A stretch of 55,769 nt of DNA. Origin: an uncultured Aquimarina sp. Lineage in GTDB: Bacteria; Bacteroidota; Bacteroidia; Flavobacteriales; Flavobacteriaceae. The stretch lies in the NCBI GenBank assembly GCA_947500505.1, contig CANMSL010000021.1, positions 1 through 55,769 on the forward strand, written 5' to 3'. How positions within the stretch are numbered: position 1 is the first letter of the stretch; every line of letters starts with the position of its first letter. The translations under genes and the position numbers were made by a program. Under the pieces are notes generated by a model. It saw nothing but the letters and a program-made list of their open reading frames with translations, searched no databases and was not told where the DNA came from. Positions 26,761 to 36,095 of the stretch are shown one piece after another.

Positions 26761-29457
26761 CTAAAAACTTAGATCCAGCGACAACATAAAATACTTTGGA
26801 ATTAAATTACTTTGATAAATTGTAGAAGAAAAATCAGAGTTTTCGACCTGACGAAAAAAACGATTATCCAGTAAGTTTTTACCTATCAGACGACCAGAAA
26901 CCCATTTAATCTTTTCGGGTTTAAACTTCAATTCAAAATCAAGAAATGAGAAATCCTCATTACTTTTGGTGTTTGGTCTAAAATAATCGTAAGAAAAAGT
27001 AAACAACCATCCTCTTGCCAATTTAAAAATTGTTTTAAAAGAATTCTTAATAACATTATTAGTATTTGATGATTCATTGTCTATCAAAAAATCAGTAGCG
27101 GAATAAGTAAAGAAATTTTCAAAATTTACAGGTATTCTAAAAGCTGTCTTAGCGAATATCTCTCCTGTATAACTTTTAAATTCACCATCTCTGATGTTTG
27201 ACTGATTTACCACATTTTTAAATTCTGAAATCCCATAAGACGAGGTTAGCTTTAAAGTTGTTTGAATGAACCCAAGATAACGTTCTGCAGAAGCCTTAAA
27301 AAACCAATTATCGAGGGTGACAGGCAATTGAAAATAAGTAATTCCCGTAAAATTAGGATTTACCTCTACATCTGCAACATAGGTGTTGTCATTCTGACTA
27401 TAACTTACAACTGCTGTGATATCAATATTTTTTGCCAGACTTCCCAAACCATATCCTATAGAATAATCTTGTCTCTTTAGTAAATCGAAAGATGGAATAT
27501 TACTTTTCAAAATTCTATTACTTGTAATGACTCCATTAGAGAACAGATAACTTTCATCCAGCGTGTTTTGCTCATAATTACCTTTAAAAAATAACCTCGA
27601 ACCTGGTGTTATTTTATAAGTTACAGCAATAGACGGTTCCGCCACCAGGACTGACCTACTACTATTTTCAGAAAAATTTAAATTACTTCTAAGATTTTGA
27701 TCTAAATACCTTAGGGCAATTGCAGGCTCAATCTTCCACGAGTTTTTATCATAAATCCCCGATACAATTGAAAAGTAATCTGTTTTTTGATATATAAAAT
27801 TATTTTGGAAATCCGATACGATATCCTCATTTTCCTCAAGCACTGACCTGAAGGGATTATGCTGATGATCTACACCAGTAATAAAAGAATATTTAATATC
27901 TTTTTTTCTACCTAAAACTATAAACCGATTTTGAAAAGTTTCTTTATGAAACTCACTTTGTTGCCTGTATGAATTGTTGACATCATCCTGACTAAAAAAA
28001 TTACCCGTTGTATTAAAAGTCTGAGGGATTTCATTATTCGAGTATAGAGATATATACTGTAATGCAACTTGTTTGTGAAGCTTATAGGTGAATTGCAATT
28101 TGTTTTTGAGTAAAAAATCATCAGTTGACAAGCCGGTCATAAATGAATTCTCCAGGTTACGGGTAAAATCGGTATCTGCACCCTGATCATTTTTGCTGAT
28201 AACGGTTTCTATTTCTAATAAAGAGCTCTTTGAGGTATTTAATGTAAAATTAAGGTCTAAACCTCTAGCCTGGTCTCTTTGAGTACTATTCAGGATATCC
28301 GTATAACCAAAATCTTCTTCTCCCGTGAAAAAATTATTTTGAAATCGTTCTTCCTGAAATGCCGTATCCTTTAGATAGATTATATTCGCCTTTACCTTTG
28401 CGTTAGAAGAAAACTTATATAATATATTATAACTTCCATACCATTGATCATCGACCCGGGATCTGTTAAATCCCAATATATTAGAAATAGTATTCGGGTT
28501 GATTATTTGTTTGCTATAAATATTACTTTGATTATCAACACTATTTGCTAACAATGCACCATCATTATGTCCCGTTATGGGATAGCTGCCGGTGTTACTA
28601 AAAGAACCGACCAAAAAGGACTTAACTTTAGCAGAAACTCCTAAAAGAGTTGTTGAAACATCTGTATAAGATTTATCTCCATATCCATAACCTACGTCGG
28701 CAGTGCCGGAATAATCTGTTCTGTTCTTTTTTAGCTTAAGATTTAATGCCACCGCTTTAGAATTTTCAATACCTTTTAATAACGGGTTTTTTGAGAAATT
28801 TTCTATAGCTTCTATCTGATCAACCATATCGATCGATATATTTTTAGTACCGATCGTATATTTACTGCCAAAAAGATCATCCCCATCTAATTGCACAGCA
28901 GCAACTTCTTTACCTTTATAACTTACTTTACCATTAGCAGCAACTTCTACACCGGGAAGTTTTCTTAGGACGTCTTCTACTTTTCTTTCTGTTCCGTCTT
29001 TATATTTTTCTACATTAAATACAACAGTATCTTTCTTAATAGTAAATTTTCTTCGCTCTGAAATAATGACTTCTTCTAATTGTGTCGTTTTTGGTACCAA
29101 TATGAAGTCAAAATTATATTGCTTATTAGGTAAGGGGTTAACAATACTGTCAATAGCCTTTTCATAATTCAGTGCGTTTATTTCCAGATAGACCGTATTC
29201 GTGTAGTTTTTTTTAAGTTTATATTGAATATTTCCTTGATTATCCGCTATAGCAAATTCTGATATAGTAGGAGCTATCTTATCTGTTTTGACAAGAATAT
29301 TTGCTTTAGGTATTGGTTTTCCGGATTCTTCCTTAATTGATCCGGTAATTGTTTGTGCATGTATAAAGCATATTCCAGTAAAAAATACACATAAAACAAC
29401 TGATAAATCTTTTAGTCTTATTTTCAATTTATTAATTTTTCCTGGTTTTATTTGCAA
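26761..29457 (-). CDS. TonB-dependent receptor-like outer-membrane protein
   Basis: 898 aa: an N-terminal export signal, a carboxypeptidase-D-regulatory-like beta domain (about 36-130, TITGSIKEESGKPIPKANI), a plug-type domain with VEDVLRKLPGVEVAANGKVSY, and a long beta-barrel ending YFMLSLDLSF. The plug style is that of flavobacterial receptors usually encoded with GLPGLI proteins. It probably moves or binds a peptide or nutrient at the outer membrane. Three GLPGLI genes precede it on the same strand; the gap is 64 bp. It converges with the aldehyde dehydrogenase with a 10-bp gap. Confidence 0.85.
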   Translation of the reverse strand: MQIKPGKINKLKIRLKDLSVVLCVFFTGICFIHAQTITGSIKEESGKPIPKANILVKTDKIAPTISEFAIADNQGNIQYKLKKNYTNTVYLEINALNYEKAIDSIVNPLPNKQYNFDFILVPKTTQLEEVIISERRKFTIKKDTVVFNVEKYKDGTERKVEDVLRKLPGVEVAANGKVSYKGKEVAAVQLDGDDLFGSKYTIGTKNISIDMVDQIEAIENFSKNPLLKGIENSKAVALNLKLKKNRTDYSGTADVGYGYGDKSYTDVSTTLLGVSAKVKSFLVGSFSNTGSYPITGHNDGALLANSVDNQSNIYSKQIINPNTISNILGFNRSRVDDQWYGSYNILYKFSSNAKVKANIIYLKDTAFQEERFQNNFFTGEEDFGYTDILNSTQRDQARGLDLNFTLNTSKSSLLEIETVISKNDQGADTDFTRNLENSFMTGLSTDDFLLKNKLQFTYKLHKQVALQYISLYSNNEIPQTFNTTGNFFSQDDVNNSYRQQSEFHKETFQNRFIVLGRKKDIKYSFITGVDHQHNPFRSVLEENEDIVSDFQNNFIYQKTDYFSIVSGIYDKNSWKIEPAIALRYLDQNLRSNLNFSENSSRSVLVAEPSIAVTYKITPGSRLFFKGNYEQNTLDESYLFSNGVITSNRILKSNIPSFDLLKRQDYSIGYGLGSLAKNIDITAVVSYSQNDNTYVADVEVNPNFTGITYFQLPVTLDNWFFKASAERYLGFIQTTLKLTSSYGISEFKNVVNQSNIRDGEFKSYTGEIFAKTAFRIPVNFENFFTYSATDFLIDNESSNTNNVIKNSFKTIFKLARGWLFTFSYDYFRPNTKSNEDFSFLDFELKFKPEKIKWVSGRLIGKNLLDNRFFRQVENSDFSSTIYQSNLIPKYFMLSLDLSF

Positions 29458-29521
29458 TTAGCAAAATAGTACTCCTTTCCATACTGAATAAAATCAAAAT
29501 TTAATATCTACTGCAAACAGA

Positions 29522-30343
29522 TTACAAATCGATCTTGCCTAATTCTTCCATCGTTCCTCTAGGAATATCAATGATACTTTTCACAAAGTAAAAGTCACCG
29601 TGAGCAAAACTATATTCCAGAGTTCCTCCTTCACTATTCAAAACTTCAGCCTTCCGTTTAGCTAATCTGATTTTTACTCGTAACACAAGTTTTTTTACAA
29701 GTTTTTCATATTCTTCATATGGTAACGCAGGATACTCTTTAAAATATGTCTTGATATCATTGAATAACTTTAGATCCTTATCGCTTTTCTTAATATCTAG
29801 AAGATTTAACTTACAAAAACCATTTTTTTCTTTTACTTCTATAATAATACCTGGTAAACCATTTATTTTTAACGGTCCCTTATTGATAGGAATCTCTGGA
29901 GTAAACTATACAGAAAAGCTTCTGCCATTAAGAGTTACCAATGCTTCCTGACAAGAATATTCTTTAATCTTTTTAGAATTCCCAGTTAATTTCCAATCTA
30001 ATGCTCCTTCCTCTTTATAAACATAAGTGGTTCCTCCTTTCAACTTTCTAAAAGGTGTTCTTACATAATTTTTGACATCATTTGAATACATAAAAGTACC
30101 CAACTCATCATTTAATATATAAACTCCTCTGGAACCATCTCGATTGTAAGTGCTACCTCCTTTTCTATTATAGAATATTTTAAAAACACTTTCATCACCT
30201 TTGATAACTAAAGTACTCTCCGAAATATCATTTCTATAATCTGTATATTCATACGTTAGCGAATACATATCTTGTGCAAAAGAAGAAATAGTTACAAAAA
30301 ACATACTAAAAAAAACGATTTGTCTCAACTTACAATTTTTCAA
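29522..30343 (-). pseudogene. GLPGLI family protein gene interrupted by an amber codon
   Basis: Intact except for one TAG (29906-29908). After the first 145 codons, which end GRSFSV, the frame stays open for 127 more codons to TAA at 29522, including the family motif as INGLPGIIIEV. The two neighbouring paralogues have TGG (Trp) at this place (FSVWFTPEI), so a single G-to-A change (plus-strand position 29907) explains it. The start carries a signal peptide (FVTISSFAQ). Probably inactive, or a 145-aa truncated product. Middle copy nearest the receptor gene. Confidence 0.85.
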
Positions 30344-30352
30344 AACTTTAAA

Positions 30353-31165
30353 TTACAAATCTATCTTGCCTAAATCCTCTATAGTACCACGTGGAATATC
30401 AATAACTCTTTTAACAAAGTAGTAATCACCATGAGCGAAACTATACTCTAATGTTCCTCCATCTCTTTGTATTGATTCAGCTTTGTGTTTAGCCATTCTA
30501 ATTTTAAGCCTTACTAATATTTTTTTTACTATTTCTTCATACTTGCTATATTCAAGAACAGGGTTTTCTTTAAAAAACTGAATAATACTATCCATCACTA
30601 TCGTATCCTTATCAGTTTTTTTGAGGTCTACTAAGTTTATTTTACAGAAGCCATTAAGTTCAATTACCTCCACAACCAATCCTGGTAAACCATGTAATTT
30701 TAATGGTCCTCTATTGATGGATATTTCTGGCGTAAACCAAACAGAAAATTTCCTACCATTTAGAACTACCAACGCCTCCTGACATAAATACTCTTTAATC
30801 TTTTTAGAGTTACCGGTCAATTCCCAATTTGAAGCACCTCTTTTATAAACATAAGCAGTTCCTCCTTTTGATTTTCTGTATGGGGTTCTTACATAGGTAA
30901 GAGAATCAGCAGAGTATGTAAAAGTCCCCAATTCATCATTTAAAATATAAGTGCCTCTGGTATCATCTTCATTTTGGGTCCATCCCTCTTTACCATTGTG
31001 CAATATTTTAAAAACACTTTGATCGCCTTTTACTATCAAAACACTTTCTGACACATCAGCTCGATAATCTATAAATTCATAGGTTAGTGAATATGATTCT
31101 TGTCCAAAACAACTAAAACCAATACAAGCAGTCAATAAAGAACAAAAAACATTTACTTTTTTCAT
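30353..31165 (-). CDS. GLPGLI family exported protein (copy 2)
   Basis: 270 aa with a signal peptide (ACIGFSCFGQ) and the defining motif as LHGLPGLVVEV. FSVWFTPEISINRGPLK precedes it. The C-terminal half is basic and predicted helical (KILVRLKIRMAKHKAE), then IDIPRGTIEDLGKIDL. Family function is unknown; members are secreted and encoded beside TonB-dependent receptors. It has tight spacing to both neighbours (8 and 9 bp), so the three copies form one operon. Confidence 0.9.
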   Translation of the reverse strand: MKKVNVFCSLLTACIGFSCFGQESYSLTYEFIDYRADVSESVLIVKGDQSVFKILHNGKEGWTQNEDDTRGTYILNDELGTFTYSADSLTYVRTPYRKSKGGTAYVYKRGASNWELTGNSKKIKEYLCQEALVVLNGRKFSVWFTPEISINRGPLKLHGLPGLVVEVIELNGFCKINLVDLKKTDKDTIVMDSIIQFFKENPVLEYSKYEEIVKKILVRLKIRMAKHKAESIQRDGGTLEYSFAHGDYYFVKRVIDIPRGTIEDLGKIDL

Positions 31166-31173
31166 TTTTCGAG

Positions 31174-31983
31174 TTATAAATTAATCTTATTTAACTCTTC
31201 CATCATACCCCTTGGAATATCTATAATACTTTTAACAAAATAGTAATCTCCGTTAGGAAATGTAAATTCAACTTCATATCCATTATGTCTATCTTCTGCC
31301 AAACGTTTTGCCAATCTAATTTTTAGAGGTAACAAAAGCTTTTTGACTATTTTTTCGTACTCATCATATTGTAAAACAGGGTACTCCCTAAAATACTTTT
31401 TAATATCGTTGAATAACTTTTGATCTTCATCACTTTTCTTAATTTTCAAAAGACTCAACTTACAAAAGCCATTTTTTTCTTTTACCTCTATAATAAGACC
31501 AGGTAAACCGTTTATTTTTAAAGGCCCTTTGTTGATAGGAATCTCTGGAGTAAACCATACCGAAAAACTTCTGCCATTAAGAGTTACTAGGGCTTCCTGA
31601 CAAGAATACTCCTTAATTATTTTGGCTCCACCGGTTAACTCCCATTTTACTGCGCCTTTTTTATAAACATAAGCCGTACCTCCTTTGGATTTTCTGAAAG
31701 GAGTTCTTACGTAATTATCAAAATCATTTGAATACATAAAAGTTCCAAGTTCATCATCTAAAACATATTTGTTTAGTGTTCCATCTTCATTAATAATCTC
31801 CCCTTGCTTTTTATAAAATATTTTAAAAACACTTTCGTGATTTTGTATTATTAATTTGCTTTCTGACATATTTCCGATATGACTCGTATATTCATATGTT
31901 AGTGAATACATGTCTTGTGCATTTATATTATTGTCTATAAGAGAACTAAATAAAAAAATGTAATAAAATATGAGATTTTTCAT
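31174..31983 (-). CDS. GLPGLI family exported protein (copy 1)
   Basis: 269 aa, first gene of the GLPGLI-receptor operon. Signal peptide (LFSSLIDNNINAQ); motif as INGLPGLIIEV after FSVWFTPEIPINKGPLK; end IDIPRGMMEELNKINL. It is closer to the amber copy than to copy 2 in the motif region, so the array arose by tandem duplication (inference). ATG start. Confidence 0.9.
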   Translation of the reverse strand: MKNLIFYYIFLFSSLIDNNINAQDMYSLTYEYTSHIGNMSESKLIIQNHESVFKIFYKKQGEIINEDGTLNKYVLDDELGTFMYSNDFDNYVRTPFRKSKGGTAYVYKKGAVKWELTGGAKIIKEYSCQEALVTLNGRSFSVWFTPEIPINKGPLKINGLPGLIIEVKEKNGFCKLSLLKIKKSDEDQKLFNDIKKYFREYPVLQYDEYEKIVKKLLLPLKIRLAKRLAEDRHNGYEVEFTFPNGDYYFVKSIIDIPRGMMEELNKINL

Positions 31984-32059
31984 GATTTTCTTTTAAATAA
32001 TAAACTAGAAACATACTCAATTAAAATTGAGTATGCTTTTCTTAAACTCCAGAACATTA

Positions 32060-32302
32060 CTAAAGTTCATGTTCTGCAAAGAATTGTTCGAGCTGTTGCT
32101 CCAATACTCTTTGTCTAGCTTTACTACAAGCAGCTTCCGTATTAGAAGGTCCAGAACCACTAACACAACCTTGGGCCGAAGTTCCATCAGAACTAGTATA
32201 CGTACAACAGGTAGTCACACCTTCTTCAATGTTCTCACCCGAGTTAGCGGTAAAACTTATCATAGTTCCAGCCAAAAATAAGCCTAAAATTACTTTCTTA
32301 AT
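32060..32302 (-). CDS. Small Cys-rich exported protein, apparent ATT start
   Basis: The frame is stopped by TAA just upstream and first gives ATT AAG AAA GTA, then VILGLFLAGTMISFTANS, an ideal signal peptide if the ATT acts as Met. The mature part has CCTYTSSDGTSAQGC and a helical tail ending QLEQFFAEHEL. Starts at TTG 32275 or the next ATG would cut the signal peptide. Either ATT is used, as in infC-like cases, or ATG has mutated. It lies upstream of the GLPGLI operon on the same strand and may be linked to it. Confidence 0.6.
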   Translation of the reverse strand: MKKVILGLFLAGTMISFTANSGENIEEGVTTCCTYTSSDGTSAQGCVSGSGPSNTEAACSKARQRVLEQQLEQFFAEHEL

Positions 32303-32493
32303 TTTTTAAAAAGTTTCAAATTAATAAAATGATTCAAAATTATCCACGCGGATAACATGTATAAGTGTCTTGAGATTACCTTATGTTACCCTAAAAAGTG
32401 AACTAATTTTTTGCATTGCACAAAATATGGCAATAAAACATAGTACACTGAATAATACTTGTAAAGTGATAAGAGCTTATTCTTACAAAAAAG

Positions 32494-32606
32494 GAGAGTT
32501 GACAGGATTTTAAAGAAATAGATAAGGTTTTTTCGGAAGGTGATTGCGATGCAGAAAATAGAATTATTTCTAAACAGCACTAACCGATGAATCTTTTTCT
32601 GACATT
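32494..32606 (+). pseudogene. Degraded fragment of the aldehyde dehydrogenase gene
   Basis: The DNA resembles 26251-26366 of the intact gene. A 33-nt identical core (32539-32571 equals 26295-26327) includes GATTGCGATGCAGAAAATAG. Flanking matches are GAAATAGATAA upstream and ATCTTTTTCTGACA downstream, with base changes and small indels between. It has no frame of its own. It looks like a leftover from a duplication or local rearrangement spanning the receptor locus. Confidence 0.8.
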
Positions 32607-32610
32607 GCAT

Positions 32611-34335
32611 TTATCTATCCCTTATTTTTTTTAGTTGTTTTATGAAAAATGAAGGATGAATTCCTGTTTTCTTATAAAATGATTTAGAAAATGCTTCCGT
32701 AGTATTAAAACCAGATTCTGATGCCAAAGCTTTGATAGTATACGCTCTATACTTAGAATCATTTTTCAGTTTTTCTACTACAAATTCAATTCGCAAATCA
32801 TTGATATAATAACTGAAACTTTTCCCTTTATACTTATTAATTACTTTAGATAAATATTTAGAATTGGTGTTAGTTATATTAGCTAAAGTACTAACACTCA
32901 TATTGCTTTTCAAAAACCCCTGTTTTTTTTCAAAATCTTCTAGCTTTTCTAAAATAGTTTGTATCACTTTTTTTGGGACCTCGATGGTATCAGAACGCTC
33001 TACTACTGATTCTTTTCCCATGTTAGCACTCTGCAAAACTACCTCATTGTCTGTAGTTAGTTGTTCGAACCTTTCTTGATATATTTTTTGTCTTTTATAA
33101 AATAAAATTAAAAACCCAGAACAGATAATCAATATAGATATAAGCACTACAATACCTGTAAATAAATTAGTACGATTGGTTTTTAAACTCTCTATGAGCT
33201 TCTCTTTTTTTGACAATAATTCTGGTGTATCATAGTCGATTATCAATTTTTCATTTAAATATTTGTAATTATTATCCAAAATACTATCGGATTTTAATAG
33301 CTTATTTATATAGAACAATTGTTGAGTATTCTCTCCTTTTAAATTATAATAATCGATAAGACTTTTATAGATTATTCTAGTTTCTGGAATCATATAATTG
33401 GACAATTGAAGTAAAGAATCTATTTTTTTGTAGCATTCTATTGAGGCTTCTTGATTATTTAAAGATTCAAAAGACTTCCCTCTGTATAAATAAAGATTAG
33501 CTAAATCAATTGTTTTAATGAAATACTTCTCATTTAAGATTAATGATTTTTCCAAAAGAATATCACTACCTTTAATAACCTTTTTATAATTGCCTTTATA
33601 ATAATCTAAGATCGATTCATTCAATTTAAACAAGTAAAATATATCTTTATTTTTAGCAGATACCAACCCTTCGTTATTAGAAATTATGGCAGAATCTATT
33701 TGTTTATTAAGTCTAAACGTATGTACTAATTCGGATAATGTGATTAAATAACTCAAAGAATCCTTAGCGGACATAATTTCTTTAGCAGAATCATACAAAA
33801 GACAACTTCTGAATAGTGCTTTGGCCTCGTCATATTTTCCTAAACTTCTCTTTAGAAAACCGATGTTATGCTTTGTAACAAATTCTAAATGCTGATTTTT
33901 TACTTTTTTAGTCCACTTAATAGCAATTAAATAGTTATCTAGCGCCTGTTTAAATTTTCCTTTTTCTTCGTATGCTCCTCCTTTGTTAATATAAAACAGA
34001 GCCGGATATTGCTTATGCTTTATTTTTTTACTAATTGATATAGCACTATCCAAATATATCGACCTAAACATTAAGTCATTATATGTATAAGAAACTAAGC
34101 TGTATCCAACAGCAGTCTCCTTTAAATTTTTATCAGCTTTACCTTTGTTCAAATAAGCTACAGCATATACTCTGGCAAGTGTGTTATCCTTATCTAATTT
34201 TTTATCGAACTTTTTACTCAGATCATCATAACTAAAAGTTTGTAATGAATCCTCAGAAAGAATTCTTTCATTATCTTGACATACTCCGGTAATCGTAACT
34301 AATAAAAAGATGATTACATATCTCATATTTTTCAT
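32611..34335 (-). CDS. TPR-containing transmembrane AraC-family regulator
   Basis: 574 aa: a signal peptide or first helix (VIIFLLVTITGVCQ), a periplasmic TPR-like region (about 85-370, for example KGKFKQALDNYLIAIKW), one transmembrane helix (about 394-416, LFTGIVVLISILIICSGFLIL), a cytoplasmic linker, and a C-terminal AraC DNA-binding domain (about 475-574) with VSTLANITNTNSKYLSKVINKY and ESGFNTTEAFSKSFYKKTG. This layout is a known one-component sensor type in Bacteroidota. It may control the adjacent GLPGLI-receptor locus (inference). Confidence 0.88.
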   Translation of the reverse strand: MKNMRYVIIFLLVTITGVCQDNERILSEDSLQTFSYDDLSKKFDKKLDKDNTLARVYAVAYLNKGKADKNLKETAVGYSLVSYTYNDLMFRSIYLDSAISISKKIKHKQYPALFYINKGGAYEEKGKFKQALDNYLIAIKWTKKVKNQHLEFVTKHNIGFLKRSLGKYDEAKALFRSCLLYDSAKEIMSAKDSLSYLITLSELVHTFRLNKQIDSAIISNNEGLVSAKNKDIFYLFKLNESILDYYKGNYKKVIKGSDILLEKSLILNEKYFIKTIDLANLYLYRGKSFESLNNQEASIECYKKIDSLLQLSNYMIPETRIIYKSLIDYYNLKGENTQQLFYINKLLKSDSILDNNYKYLNEKLIIDYDTPELLSKKEKLIESLKTNRTNLFTGIVVLISILIICSGFLILFYKRQKIYQERFEQLTTDNEVVLQSANMGKESVVERSDTIEVPKKVIQTILEKLEDFEKKQGFLKSNMSVSTLANITNTNSKYLSKVINKYKGKSFSYYINDLRIEFVVEKLKNDSKYRAYTIKALASESGFNTTEAFSKSFYKKTGIHPSFFIKQLKKIRDR

Positions 34336-34477
34336 AAAAATCGAACAAAAATTATTACATCACCTTATAAAAGACATTAAATACATTAACTTTTTGCCGC
34401 ACAAATATACCATTTTCTGTTTTTAACCTTTTTAGATTTAAAGTGCTGATTAACAAAATTTTATAAACAAAAATTAT

Positions 34478-34524
34478 TCACTGATTTCATTGAAAACGAA
34501 GTTCGTTTTCAATGAAATCAGTGA
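34478..34524. repeat. Near-perfect 47-bp palindrome
   Basis: A 23-bp arm (34478-34500) and its exact reverse complement (34502-34524) are separated by a single G. Arm core: GATTTCATTGAAAACGAA. There is no T run after it, and it lies upstream of a promoter rather than after a gene, so a plain terminator is unlikely. Options are a binding site for a dimeric or tetrameric regulator or a recombination scar. Confidence 0.8.
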
Positions 34525-34532
34525 TATCAAGC

Positions 34533-34564
34533 TTGTTTCAGGCTTTCCTTCAACCCTATATTTG
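34533..34564 (+). promoter_or_regulatory. Flavobacterial promoter of the aspartyl-protease gene
   Basis: TTG at 34533-34535 and an exact -7 box TATATTTG at 34557-34564, spaced 21 bp, fit the consensus TTG-N17-23-TAnnTTTG. It starts 9 bp after the 47-bp palindrome. This places the transcription start near 34570. Confidence 0.65.
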
Positions 34565-34657
34565 TGCCAGTTAAAAATTAAAAAACGTCATTGCGCAATC
34601 TCAAGTAACAGTGGAAAATCAAATCATTTTAAAATAATCATTAAATACTTAAAAACA

Positions 34658-35878
34658 TTGAAAACAATAATTAAACTATTAATTGCAACTATACTTCTTA
34701 GTAGTTGTGCTAGCTCCAAAATAGATAAGATATTAAAACAAGGAAATGTTCTTCAAAACGATTTTAAATCTACTATCCCCTTTAAATATGTTAATGGTTG
34801 GATTGTTTTGGAAGTAGGGATTCAAAATAAAACATATAACTTTCTTTTGGACACCGGCTCTTCAAACTTGATAACTAAAGAATTATATGAGGAATTAAAT
34901 TTTGAAGTATTAGGTACTGAAGAGATAAAGGCAATTAATTCTACAATTAATTCAACTAATTATACGAAAATTAGTAATATTAAAATAGGAAATATTGATT
35001 TCCAACAAACCATTGCAGGTATAGTAGACCTTAATAAAGTTGTTGAAATAGGCTGTACCAAAATTGATGGATTTATTGGGTCTAACTTAATGAGAAAAGC
35101 CATTTGGGATTTTGATTTTAAAAATCAGTTAATCACAATAACCAATGATGAAGAAAAATTGAACCTTCCTGAAAACACTATTACTTCCAAAATATTTATT
35201 GGAACTGCAGGAATCCCTTCGATATCCCTAAAAATTAATGGAAAGAAAATACTAAATAATGTTGTAGATTTCGGAAATGCTGGAACTAACCTATTAAGAA
35301 TAGATTACTTCAAAAAACAGTTGGATAAAGAACTAATAAAAAAATACGTAAAAGGTAAACAAAAAGCTTTTGGTGGATTTGGTCGTTCAGAAAACAAACC
35401 ATTTTATCATACAATAATTGACGAAATGAAAATAGGAAATCATACAGTCAAAAATTTATTTACAAGTGTACAAAGTGGAAGTGGTAATAATTTAGGATTA
35501 GCATTCTTTAAGAACTACAGAGTAATTTTAAACTGGAAAAACAAAAAAATAAAAATGATAGAGATTACCCGTGCTGGTAATGATTCTTATAAAACTTATG
35601 GGTTTTCAATACTTTATAAAGAAAAAAACGTTTACGTAAATTCAATTATTGAAACTTCGAGTGCTTCTGATTTTTTAAAACAAGGAGATAAGATATTAAG
35701 CATTAATGACACTAATTATTCAGATATTACAGAACAACAATACTGCGACATCTGGAGAAGCGGAACATTAAAAAATACAGAACCATTAAACATAACGGTC
35801 ATTAGAGATGGTAAAGAATTTACTTTCGACATAATAAAAAAAGAATTACTAAAAAAACGTCGAATAGCTAACAAATAA
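34658..35878 (+). CDS. Retropepsin-like aspartyl protease/PDZ lipoprotein
   Basis: About 406 aa from a TTG at 34658. The frame is open upstream to 34490, but that start would precede the promoter and bury the lipobox, so TTG 34658 is favoured. Seen: lipobox LLSSC; a retropepsin-like half with the active-site LLDTGSSNLI (Asp65); a second half with VVDFGNAGTNLL, where DTG has become DFG; GFIGSNLM and GLAFFKNYRVIL flap-like segments; then a C-terminal PDZ domain (SILYKEKNVYVNSIIE to IIKKELL). Probably a periplasmic protease; the altered second motif may lower activity. Confidence 0.85.
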   Translation: MKTIIKLLIATILLSSCASSKIDKILKQGNVLQNDFKSTIPFKYVNGWIVLEVGIQNKTYNFLLDTGSSNLITKELYEELNFEVLGTEEIKAINSTINSTNYTKISNIKIGNIDFQQTIAGIVDLNKVVEIGCTKIDGFIGSNLMRKAIWDFDFKNQLITITNDEEKLNLPENTITSKIFIGTAGIPSISLKINGKKILNNVVDFGNAGTNLLRIDYFKKQLDKELIKKYVKGKQKAFGGFGRSENKPFYHTIIDEMKIGNHTVKNLFTSVQSGSGNNLGLAFFKNYRVILNWKNKKIKMIEITRAGNDSYKTYGFSILYKEKNVYVNSIIETSSASDFLKQGDKILSINDTNYSDITEQQYCDIWRSGTLKNTEPLNITVIRDGKEFTFDIIKKELLKKRRIANK

Positions 35879-36044
35879 TTGAGAAAATATATAGCTTTTG
35901 TTCTTACTCAATCGATATGGTGTGCGCACATTTGTAAGATTGTAAAATATAAAAATTTACAGTTCTTTCATATCTTATATTTTAAAAGATATAACGATAT
36001 CTCAGAAAAGACAATTCGAGTAAAACTATAATTTTGATCTTTAC

Positions 36045-36075
36045 GTGTCCTTTTAAAAAGTTTTTAAAAGGACAC
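36045..36075 (+). terminator. Terminator after the aspartyl-protease gene
   Basis: A 14-bp stem (36045-36058 with 36062-36075, core GTGTCC/GGACAC) with a 3-nt loop. On plus it is followed by TTTTT. It lies between convergent genes. Confidence 0.7.
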
Positions 36076-36095
36076 TTTTTAATCTTAATGATTCT

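Noticed and set aside
32027..32281. Plus-strand frame of 84 codons opposite the small Cys-rich protein
   Set aside because: It is a shadow of the minus-strand frame, which has a clear signal peptide.
32386..32610. Minus-strand frame of 74 codons
   Set aside because: It runs antisense through the aldehyde dehydrogenase remnant, has no features of its own and is AT-rich.
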